Shown here: piece after piece, positions 1 through 9,000 of the stretch | How positions within the stretch are numbered: the first letter of the stretch is position 1 | Layout of the letters: each line of letters starts with the position of its first letter | Source of the DNA: Phototrophicus methaneseepsis | GTDB lineage: Bacteria; Chloroflexota; Anaerolineae; Aggregatilineales; Phototrophicaceae | Reading direction: 5' to 3' | Length of the DNA: 64,000 bases | Assembly: GCF_015500095.1 (NCBI RefSeq) | Contig: NZ_CP062983.1 | Span: 682,001-746,000, forward strand | Program-made: the position numbers and the translations under genes | Notes under the pieces: generated by a model | The model's database searches: none | The model's input: only the letters and a program-made list of their open reading frames with translations | Told to the model about the DNA's origin: nothing

Positions 1-1958
1 AACTGTGAGGCGCTGAGGAACGCAAAGGCGATCACTTCATGCCCATCAGGATGCACAAATTCAAAGGCGGAAAGCGCCCCTTCGCGCGGGGAACGCAGGC
101 GATAGAATGCGCCGAACTGCACCGTCTCGCGGATCGCCTTGTATTGGGCGATAAAATCAGCGGTTTGTTCCAGGTCGGCTTCCGGCCATTTCGTCAGGTC
201 TGCACCGATGCCGAGAACGCCCATCATCGCCAGATGGAAGCGGTATTCTAAGGAAGTTGAGCGGCGGCCATTGATCCAGATCGGATCTGTGACCCACATC
301 ATGCGGGTGAGTGGCGCATGGGCCAGCGTGAACCCTTCCTGAATGAACAAATCATCAAAGGGGTCGGTGTTGTCGCTCATCCAGAACTGCTCAGCATAGC
401 GCATCACACCCAGATCAACGCGGCCACCACCTCCTGAGCACGATTCAAAAATCACACCGGGATGTTTCTCGCGCACCTGGCGCAGGACATCATAGACACC
501 CTGTGTATGCCGCACCCAGATTTCACGGTCGCGGCCTGCCGGGGCATCTGCCCAGCCCGGTTCGCTAAAGTGGCGGTTCATATCCCACTTGATGAACTTG
601 ATGTCATTATGGCTCAGCAGATCATCCAGGAAGCCCACCATGAAGGCCTGCACATCTGGACGAGAGACATTCAAGACACTTTGATTGCGTCCGAGGCTGC
701 GCGGGCGGTTCGGGAATTCATAAATCCAATCAGGATGCTCACGGTATAGGTCACTATCCGGGTTCACCATCTCCGGCTCCACCCAAATGCCGAAGTCCAT
801 GCCCAATTCCTTCACCCGCTCGATCAGCGGGCCAAGTCCTTCGGGGAACTTCTGCTTATTGACGTACCAGTCACCCAGGCCAGCGCGGTCATGATTGCGC
901 TCACCAAACCAGCCATCATCCATGACGAATAGTTCCACACCCAGGCGAGCGGCAATTTCCGCCGCTTTAACCTGGTTTTCGTAATGAACGTCGAACTCCG
1001 TCACATACCATGAGTTATAGACAATGGGGCGAGCCTGCTTGACCGTCTCCGCCGGCAGGACATGCGCGATTTCATAGGCATGAAGCAGGCGGCTGGCTTC
1101 GCCATACCCCTTTTCCGTAAAGCCACCGACGAAAATAGGCGTCGAGAACGTCTCGCCTGGTTCCAGCCGCCACAAGAAATCAAAATCGTTGATGCCACCG
1201 CTGACTGTCACTTGCTCGAAAGCAGTCCGCTCGATGACGAACTTCCAGTTACCACTGAATGCCAGCGCCCCAAACCAGACTTCACCCGCGTTCTCGCTGG
1301 TGTGACCATCCGGGGCGAGCGCAAAGAAGGGGTTTGAATCAAAGCCGCTGGCCCCGCGCCGCCGTTCGACAACCTGTTTACCCATCGGCAGTTCAACGCG
1401 CTGAATCTGGAATTCGCCACCCCACTTACCATTCAGGGTCGTTAGCTCGTAGCCATCACGGCGGGGGACTTCCCACACAGCGGAGAGTATCTGCTCAATC
1501 TCGATAGGTTCGTCGCCTGTGTTCGTCAGCACAGCACTGCGCTCGATGAGGTCATAGGCTTCGTAAACGGTGTAGATGAGCTGCACTTGCAGCGGATAGT
1601 ACGGGTCGTTGAACGTCAGCGTCAGCGTATCAACACCCTCACCCTGTTCGATCTTGCTGCCAGCATACGCCAACAGAACAGCGCGCACACCATCAGCAAA
1701 TCGTGCTTTTAAAGCAGGTTCATTGAACTTGTAATCGCCCCAGACGGGGAATTCTTCATGAGAGTAGCGCTCGACATTCATCCGACGCGAATAAGCACCG
1801 GGGGCTTCATAGTCCGCAGGCAGGGGGAGCTTTGTACCCCAGTAGATGTGCTCCAAAAAGCCATCTTCATCAATGCCGAATGCGTACGCAGTGTTACGTG
1901 TATTGAGAATCCAGAGAGGCTGCTGATCCGTAGATTTGGTTGTTTCAAATATTGGCAT
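1..1958 (-). CDS. Alpha-galactosidase, glycoside hydrolase family 36 (C-terminus cut by window edge)
   Basis: GH36 enzymes release alpha-linked galactose by a retaining mechanism and are usually cytoplasmic; no signal peptide is seen here. My own reverse-strand reading is open from ATG at 1958 to the window edge, giving about 652 of the roughly 730 residues usual for the family, so only the C-terminal beta domain is incomplete. The N-terminal beta-sandwich is followed by a TIM barrel containing KWDMNR with the nucleophile Asp459, the SCSGGGGRVDLG motif, and WMSDNTD with the acid/base Asp529. The ribosome-binding site is weak (GGGT before the ATG). It diverges from the giant-protein operon on its other side. 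It may belong with the glycan-degrading genes further right, but its left neighbours are outside the window. The family call is firm; the natural substrate (raffinose-type sugars or galactomannan side chains) is inferred. Confidence 0.93.
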   Translation of the reverse strand, partial: MPIFETTKSTDQQPLWILNTRNTAYAFGIDEDGFLEHIYWGTKLPLPADYEAPGAYSRRMNVERYSHEEFPVWGDYKFNEPALKARFADGVRAVLLAYAGSKIEQGEGVDTLTLTFNDPYYPLQVQLIYTVYEAYDLIERSAVLTNTGDEPIEIEQILSAVWEVPRRDGYELTTLNGKWGGEFQIQRVELPMGKQVVERRRGASGFDSNPFFALAPDGHTSENAGEVWFGALAFSGNWKFVIERTAFEQVTVSGGINDFDFLWRLEPGETFSTPIFVGGFTEKGYGEASRLLHAYEIAHVLPAETVKQARPIVYNSWYVTEFDVHYENQVKAAEIAARLGVELFVMDDGWFGERNHDRAGLGDWYVNKQKFPEGLGPLIERVKELGMDFGIWVEPEMVNPDSDLYREHPDWIYEFPNRPRSLGRNQSVLNVSRPDVQAFMVGFLDDLLSHNDIKFIKWDMNRHFSEPGWADAPAGRDREIWVRHTQGVYDVLRQVREKHPGVIFESCSGGGGRVDLGVMRYAEQFWMSDNTDPFDDLFIQEGFTLAHAPLTRMMWVTDPIWINGRRSTSLEYRFHLAMMGVLGIGADLTKWPEADLEQTADFIAQYKAIRETVQFGAFYRLRSPREGALSAFEFVHPDGHEVIAFAFLSASQ

Positions 1959-2552
1959 GTTAAACCCAGGTTTTCAAAGAGCCTAAGCAGTGAGATAGAG
2001 TATTTTATTATTACGCAAAATGTCATGGAGGATATGATGACGAGAAAATGTTGGTTATTCTTTAAGAAGTCTGCCCATTTCTCTCTAAATCAGTATAAAA
2101 CCATGTCATTTTGTTTAATTTTCTTAAACATACAATTTTCAACATGTTCTGCAAATAGAGAATCTTGCTAAGTGCTGGATTATATTATGATTTTTAGTGG
2201 CTATGTTAAAACTTCGCCCATTGTCTATTCTGTTGAGGCTCACATAGCAAAAGACGTTAATAACCTGGGAAGGTATCATCAAAGTAGCTGAGAAAAACGA
2301 GAGCAAAAGCGGGGAGCAAGTCACATTTTATCGGCCAGAATATCACAATTGTCGTTTATGGAATTGGCAGCGGATTATAGCTCGGCTTAGCGAACACCCC
2401 AACCAGAGAAACGAAAACAGCGGCCTGATGCCTTTATTTTATTAGCACACACAATAACCTGATCAGAACCTTAAATGCACCAGATGCCGATCAGGGCAGC
2501 TTCTACCTGGTACTAAAGTCTCGGACTGGGGATGCGTACCAAAACAAGTCAT
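1959..2552. other. AT-rich intergenic stretch without a recognisable gene
   Basis: About 600 bases lie between the divergent GH36 gene and the promoter of the giant-protein operon. Base composition is clearly more AT-rich than the flanking genes. Short open frames occur on both strands, but none has a convincing ribosome-binding site or recognisable protein. I see no tRNA, terminator or insertion-sequence end. It probably carries the leftward promoter of the GH36 gene, which I could not place. Confidence 0.6.
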
Positions 2553-2592
2553 AAAAAGTCCACAAAAAGTCCACAATATGAAGCAATATAAT
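2553..2592 (+). promoter_or_regulatory. Probable activator-dependent promoter with two 11-bp direct repeats
   Basis: AAAAAGTCCAC occurs twice back to back at 2553-2563 and 2564-2574, with a looser copy just upstream (about 2541-2552). A perfect TATAAT -10 box follows at 2587-2592. The repeats lie where the -35 box should be, and no TTGACA-like sequence is present. OmpR/PhoB-type winged-helix regulators bind 11-bp direct repeats in this position, so this is probably a class II activated promoter for the large gene starting at 2654. The regulator is unknown. Confidence 0.6.
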
Positions 2593-2653
2593 TGATGGAT
2601 TCTCAATTTATGACGATATGCTGTGGAAAGGAGGAGAGAGAGGGACGTGTTTT

Positions 2654-5600
2654 ATGTTCAACCGCGACCTTGAACGTCAACTGGTAAGACGGGTACCGCC
2701 GCTGCGATTACGACTCACACCCAGTGGCCCCACCATCTTACGCCGAGAAGATTTACTCTACTTAAACTTCCGTTTCATAAACCTGCGCATTGTTAAAGGA
2801 CAAACGCGCATCCCACAGCTGCGACGCATCAACCCAGATAGAGAAGCCTTTATTATCATCTCCTTGCAGCCCCAGAGCATCGCAGAAGAAGCCTTTATTG
2901 AAGAAGCCATTCCATCAGACCCACCACCGCCGCCTGTGCGCGCACGGATGGCAGGACCATCACGGCTGGTTTTTACCCTGCCTGAGGGTGTCAATCATAT
3001 TCCTTATACTATCGAAAGTCTGCTCGACTGGACCCAGTTTGAACCTAGCCTAGCGGCGAACGCCCTTCCTCCAAATCCGCCGCTAGGGTTCGCTAACCGT
3101 CCGCGTCCACAGCAGCCCACCGCAACCCAGACCGCCATCGAGTTCCCCTATCGGATGATGCTCTCGCCCAACCACACCGCAGGATGGGCACATGCCCTGC
3201 AGCCCATCACATACGCCGGACGAACAGAACTCTGGCATACGCGGCTTGGCGTGTTAGCAGAAGGCATCATCGACGAAGAAGACGCCAGTACCCGCACCAT
3301 GAGGGCGATCTGGTCGCCGGATTACAACAGTACCGGGGACCCGCCGCTGCCAGAAGGGCTCGACCCTGGCGCTTTCCGCACGACATTGAAGCCAAATTGG
3401 CGACATCAGATCGTGCGCCTATCGTCTGACTTCGGCATCTGGACGGGGCGATTTGTACGGCCAGGGGGCGTTATTACGCCATCGTTTGAGCTAAGCGACA
3501 TCAGCTTCATTGAAGACATCACGCCTGTGATCCCACCGTCACTACGCGATACACATATCGCGCCAGAAGGCCCCATCACACGACGCACCTTGCGCCTGCC
3601 AGATGATGCCATCACGGAGCCTGCACAAATTGACAGCGAACTGGTGAATCGCATCCGACGCAATGGCGATAACCCGCCCATCATCTCACCCACATTGATG
3701 GATGATCTCATCGCAGGCAACCTGGAAATTGACCGGGGCATCCTCGATGACCTGCTGCCCATACTCCAATATTATGATCCTGAACCCATTGACGTCGAAC
3801 AATTTATGCTGACGTCTCAGGGGACCGCCGCCAAACTGCATGGTCAATGGGATGTCGAAGAAATCCCGACATCGCTAGGCCTGGGCCTGGATGTCACCGA
3901 TTGGCGGCACGTCGCTACGCAGGGCCGCGATCATTATGTGCGCGTGGTGCAGTTGGGGTATATCTATCCCTTCGGCCACAAGGCCGTCAAGATCACGATC
4001 ACCGAGCGCAAGTTTGAAGCGCCTAATGGGGGGAACGTCGGCGCATATCTCCGCCAGCGGTCCTTCATCGTCATCAAAGAACGCGACAAGACTTATCGAG
4101 CGAACTCATTTGAACACAATGGGCGAGAGAATCCGTTCCGTCAATTAATTCGCTTTAAGACGCTCATCACACCCAAGCTAGATGCCATCGCATCTGATGA
4201 ATATATCGGCGTCAATGACAGCGGTGCCCACTGGATCGAAGTGGGGAACAAGCCCTTTATCTTCCATCTGCAAGCTCGCGATGTCGAAGGCCAATTGATT
4301 GATTTCCATGCAGGTGGCATCTTCGTGCCTCATGGCATCCTCGGTACAGGGCTGGAAAGCCCGGTATTCAGCGCACTGAGCGCTATCTATACCAGCCATC
4401 CGATCCATGGGGCGACAGCACGGCGCGTCAAAGTGCCTAATCAGCGTGTGGCGTATGCCGAGCGCAACCCCAATAAAGATGGCAATACCCTGCTCGATAC
4501 AGAGGGCCTTTACTTCTTAGCACGAGAAGCCAACGGCGAAGCCCGTTTCCCGTTTGTACCCTTTATGGATGTCGCTGAAGTCCGCATTCCATCAGCAGAT
4601 GCTATCGCAGGCGGCCAAGGCATGCAGACAATCAAGCTGTTCCAGGAATATTTGGACAACCCACAGGGTTTGCTGGATGAGGCGGCTAACGCCGGGGGCG
4701 TCTTCGCGGAACTCGTCGCCAAGAAAGCGATTACGTTCGCTGCTGAGCAAGCAGGTGGCCTGACGACGCCCAATATCAACATGAGTGGCCTCTCCCAGGA
4801 CTTAGGCCCTGTCGCTGGGACGCTCAGTGACATCGCCAGCGGCAGCTTCGACCCGGTTGATTTCTTCAACGGTGTTTCCGCCAAGTTACTGGGCGGCATT
4901 GATCTGTTCGACATCATCCAGGCCGCGGCGGGGGCAGGCTTCAGCGATCAACTGCCCAAGCTCAACGTCAAGCCCATCCCGGAGCCACCCGCTATCCCAC
5001 AGCGGATCGAAGCAACCATGCAGTGGCAACCTGCTGTTAAGCCCTTTGGCCCCTTTGAACCCACAGGCGCGACCCAACTGACAATCGACGTCCTGCTGAC
5101 GCAGTACCTAGATAATCCCGCGACACCACCCTCATCGAAGATTGAAGGGGAACTCACCGCCTTCGATATCAACTTTGCAGACGTCATCACAATTACGTTC
5201 AACCAACTGCGCTTCATCAAAGAAGACAACAAGAAGCTCGATGTCCATGTGGACATCCCACCAGATGGTATCGTCTTTGGCGGCCCGCTTAAGTTCTTGA
5301 ACGAACTGGAAAAATATCTCGATCCAGCCTCGTTCATTGACCCGCCCGTGCTGGATATCAGCCCCTCCGGTGTGACAGTTGGCTATACCTTGCAACTGCC
5401 GCCGCTAGCGATTGGGGTCTTTACACTCAAAGATGTGGGCCTGGGTGCGGCGCTGTCGCTGCCCTTCGGTGGCGGGGTTGAAGATCGTATGCGGGTGCGC
5501 TTCAACCTATCAGAGCGGCAGGCCCCGTTCAATCTGTCGATCATGATATTCGGCGGTGGGGGGTTCTTCGCCATTTCACTCGGCGCAGATGGCCTGGAAG

Positions 5601-6001
5601 TATTAGAGATTGCGCTGGAATTCGGCGGCAGTTTCGCCTTCGACATTGGCGTTGCCAGTGGGGGAGCCAGTGCAATGGCTGGCTTCTACTTCATGCTTGC
5701 CACATCGCCCTACCGCATCGAACTTACGGCTTATCTGCGTATCAACGGCCATCTGTCCGTCCTGGGCATCATCAGCATTTCAGTCGAGTTTTATCTGGAA
5801 TTGTCTTACAAAGAATTCCCAGGCGGCAAATCCAAGCTGACAGGCCGTGCCACCGTGACGGTCAAAGTCGAGGTGCTGTTCTTCAGCGCCAGTGTCAAGC
5901 TGACTGTCGAGCGTAAATTCAGCGGCAATGCCGATGACCCAACCTTCAGCGAAATGCTGGAACCCGGCGATTGGTTCGAGTATGGCGAGGCCTTCGCCTG
6001 A
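2654..6001 (+). CDS. Very large protein of unknown function with C-terminal beta-rich repeat region (first of a pair)
   Basis: I do not recognise a named family. The product is 1115 residues from ATG 2654; an upstream ATG at 2618 is possible, but the purine-rich ribosome-binding stretch (GGAGGAGAGAGAGGG, 2630-2644) lies between the two, favouring 2654. There is no signal peptide. The N-terminal third is proline-rich with alternating beta-type segments and an RTELWHTRLGV stretch. The middle has a GRDHYVRVVQLGYIYPFGHK stretch. From about residue 900 there is a long run of alternating polar and hydrophobic strands rich in Gly, Phe and Ser (for example GGGGFFAISLG and ASGGASAMAGFYF), suggesting a beta-barrel, beta-solenoid or stacked-sheet structure. 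The next gene starts 87 bases downstream and is also giant and signal-less, so the two probably act together. A structural or self-assembling role is inference only. Confidence 0.85.
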   Translation: MFNRDLERQLVRRVPPLRLRLTPSGPTILRREDLLYLNFRFINLRIVKGQTRIPQLRRINPDREAFIIISLQPQSIAEEAFIEEAIPSDPPPPPVRARMAGPSRLVFTLPEGVNHIPYTIESLLDWTQFEPSLAANALPPNPPLGFANRPRPQQPTATQTAIEFPYRMMLSPNHTAGWAHALQPITYAGRTELWHTRLGVLAEGIIDEEDASTRTMRAIWSPDYNSTGDPPLPEGLDPGAFRTTLKPNWRHQIVRLSSDFGIWTGRFVRPGGVITPSFELSDISFIEDITPVIPPSLRDTHIAPEGPITRRTLRLPDDAITEPAQIDSELVNRIRRNGDNPPIISPTLMDDLIAGNLEIDRGILDDLLPILQYYDPEPIDVEQFMLTSQGTAAKLHGQWDVEEIPTSLGLGLDVTDWRHVATQGRDHYVRVVQLGYIYPFGHKAVKITITERKFEAPNGGNVGAYLRQRSFIVIKERDKTYRANSFEHNGRENPFRQLIRFKTLITPKLDAIASDEYIGVNDSGAHWIEVGNKPFIFHLQARDVEGQLIDFHAGGIFVPHGILGTGLESPVFSALSAIYTSHPIHGATARRVKVPNQRVAYAERNPNKDGNTLLDTEGLYFLAREANGEARFPFVPFMDVAEVRIPSADAIAGGQGMQTIKLFQEYLDNPQGLLDEAANAGGVFAELVAKKAITFAAEQAGGLTTPNINMSGLSQDLGPVAGTLSDIASGSFDPVDFFNGVSAKLLGGIDLFDIIQAAAGAGFSDQLPKLNVKPIPEPPAIPQRIEATMQWQPAVKPFGPFEPTGATQLTIDVLLTQYLDNPATPPSSKIEGELTAFDINFADVITITFNQLRFIKEDNKKLDVHVDIPPDGIVFGGPLKFLNELEKYLDPASFIDPPVLDISPSGVTVGYTLQLPPLAIGVFTLKDVGLGAALSLPFGGGVEDRMRVRFNLSERQAPFNLSIMIFGGGGFFAISLGADGLEVLEIALEFGGSFAFDIGVASGGASAMAGFYFMLATSPYRIELTAYLRINGHLSVLGIISISVEFYLELSYKEFPGGKSKLTGRATVTVKVEVLFFSASVKLTVERKFSGNADDPTFSEMLEPGDWFEYGEAFA

Positions 6002-6088
6002 TCAGAACCCGGTACGGCACACTGCAAATGAGATCGCCGCTGGTGCACAGCATCAAAGCAGCGTCAGCGCAGCGAGGGAGATATAAAA

Positions 6089-9000
6089 ATGGCAACAGAA
6101 ACGATTTTATGGACGGCAATACCCAATGGCATCATCACGACAGAGAACGGACGTCGTATCGCGCGTATCTCCGTTGTGGCCTCTCATCGGCTGGAAGCAC
6201 CGGAGGCTGAGGGCGATACACTCAGCCTCTACCGAATCACCCGCCATTGGACGCGCGTTGTGGCAGATATGCTGCAAGGCTTTATCGTACGCATGGATGG
6301 GATTGATATTGAAGCACGACTGATAAATCGGGCGATACTCGGGCCAGAGTGGTGGGAAGGCATGTTCAATGATGACACCTTCGTACGGCCCTATGCTTAC
6401 AATGACCTGACCGATAAGCTCATCATCTCATACCCGACAATACGCATCCGTGAGTACATCAAGAAAATTTATCAGCAGGTCGGCTTTGAATCACCAAATG
6501 AGCTGCCCGATGTCTACGGAAGGCGCAAGCCAGGTTCAACCGGGAACTCGGTATCCTTACCCAGTTTCCCTTTCAACAAAGAGATCGCAGCGGGTATGCG
6601 CGCGGAGATGAAGGCTGCGCTCAATGACACACCGTCCTCACCTTCTGAAAACATCGCCAGTTTGACCGCTGCCCCCGTCACAGGTGATCCTGTGCGCGAT
6701 ATGCAGCAGTTGATGCTCTTTCACTATCCAGCGAATAAGCTGGCGACCACCCTGGAGGAGGATAAAGCCAACGAAACCATCATGGCACCGCCCCTGCCCA
6801 GTACGGAAGAAGACTTCGAGCGATATATGGATTTTCACGAGGTCATCTCCTCCCTGGGCGATTATCCGGTGCTGATGCGCCGCCTGGGGCTGGTGATTGA
6901 TATTGGCTTCCCCATAGAGGACCTGCCCGGTAATCCGTTTGCAATCCAGGTCGCGCCTGTCTGGGGTGAAGATCGTATTGCCGACAACCTGATTTCTGAG
7001 CATCCGCGTACAGTGGTCGACTGGGACCCGCCAACGGGTGTTTTCCGGTCACGTTCAAGAGACGGTATCCCGGCTATACAACGCGGCCAACTAGCCATCA
7101 ATCCCAATGAAACCAACTTTGACCTCGTACAGGTCGATGTAGATGGCGTGGCGATCAAGCTAGCGAACTTCTTCAACGGCGTTCACAATACGGCGAACGA
7201 AAATATGCTCGCTGCCGATAGTCCCCGTAACCAGGGCTTCCCGACGATTCGCTCTGCGGGATTCTCGCTCAACGAAACAGCCCGCGACCTGCTCACCTAT
7301 ATGCACTTTAACAAGACGAAGTCCGACAATGACCAGCTCATAGCAGGCGGGGGTATGGACCTCCTTCTCTATGCAGAGGATTTACTGCGTGGCTATCGTG
7401 TCGACATTTGGGATACCCTCACTCGTGACTGGCATTCACTATGCCGCCGCATCGGCAGTTATGTAATCGAAGGTACCGATCTGGTCATGGAAGATGTGGC
7501 CGATGAAGGCTTCGCACAAATGGCGATGTCCCAACCTGCGGAGACTGAAGAAGGGCAGCCACCTGCCACCGACGATATTTATCTCCATGAATCTATGTTC
7601 CGGTGGGATGGTTGGAGCCTTGTCGCGCCACGCCCTGGCAAGACCATTGGCGAGCAGGGCGACGGTAGTCCTGCTGTTGATCCTGAACCACAGCCGATGA
7701 TGCCCTTCAAGCTGATTACCCAGTTCCGGGCAGCGCCGCGCAGCCTGCCCCGCCTGCGCTTCGGCGCAGGTTACCGGATGCGCGTCCGTGTCGCGGATCT
7801 CGCCGGGAACAGCGTTTCGCTCAACGACGCAGCCAACGACTTATCGGCCCCCTCCGCACCGGATAAGCCAGAAGTCTACTATCGTTATGAGCCGCTCAGC
7901 CCGCCTTCTATCTTCCCACTGGCAGCAATCACGGAAGATGACCCCGGTGAATCTGTGCGGCATATGGTCATCCGCAGCTTTAATCAGTCGCCAGAACTGG
8001 ATAACGTAACCAGCGCCGATGTCAACGAGCGACATATCGCGGCACCACCCGCCAGCGTCCTCATGGCGGAGATACACGGTGCATTCGATGATCTACAGGG
8101 CCGCCTCAAAAACGACCCGGCGACCTATAATCTCATCTCAAGCCGCGATAACCCCGTAAATGTCGATGAAACCAGCACGCCTATCATCCCCGATGCACAA
8201 ATGATCCTGAATTACCTGCCGGACCCGCTGGCAATGGGTGCTGCTATCCGTGATTTACCCGGTACGACCAATAAAACATGGGGCAAAGTCGATGACGCGG
8301 GCCAGCTCCTCTATGAAGATGTTCCCGGCGTGCTGCCGCGTGAAGGAACGACAACCCACATTCCCTTCTTACCGACCGAAGACCCGGTTTATCCTGATGG
8401 ATTGATCGCACTATACACCTTTGAAGATGGCGAAGGCGATGTCGTCCATGATGTCTCTGGCAGTGCCAACCCGGTCAATTTGACCATCGCTGACCCGGCC
8501 AATGTGACATGGGGCAGCCATGCTCTGACTATTGACGCGCCCACAATCATCAGTACTGGCAGCGCCCCCACAAGCCTGATGGCTGCATTACAAACGACCC
8601 ATGAAGTCAGCGTGGAAATGTGGGTACAGCCCGCCAGCGACAGTCAGTCTGGCCCGGCGCGCCTGATGTCGCTCTCAGCGGATACGAGTAATCGTAACCT
8701 GATGGTAGGACAAAGCCCTGGGGGCGGTGGGGATGCGCGTAGCTATGCAGCTCGCGTCCGCACCACAGCGACAGATGCAAACGGCCTGCCAACGCTGTTC
8801 ACGCCAGATAACATCGCCACCACAAACCTGACGCATATCGTCTTCACACGAGATCAGGCCGGCACACGCACACTCTACATTGATGGGGTAACGGTCGTCA
8901 GCGATACAGTCGGCGGCGATTTCTCGAATTGGGATATGGATTTCCGGCTGGCGCTCGCCAATGAATTCACCGGGGACCGCCCATGGTTGGGCACCTACCA

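Noticed and set aside
1758-2171. A 137-residue rightward frame across the start of the GH36 gene
   Set aside because: Its first part is antisense to GH36 and the remainder is AT-rich intergenic sequence; no initiation signal is seen.
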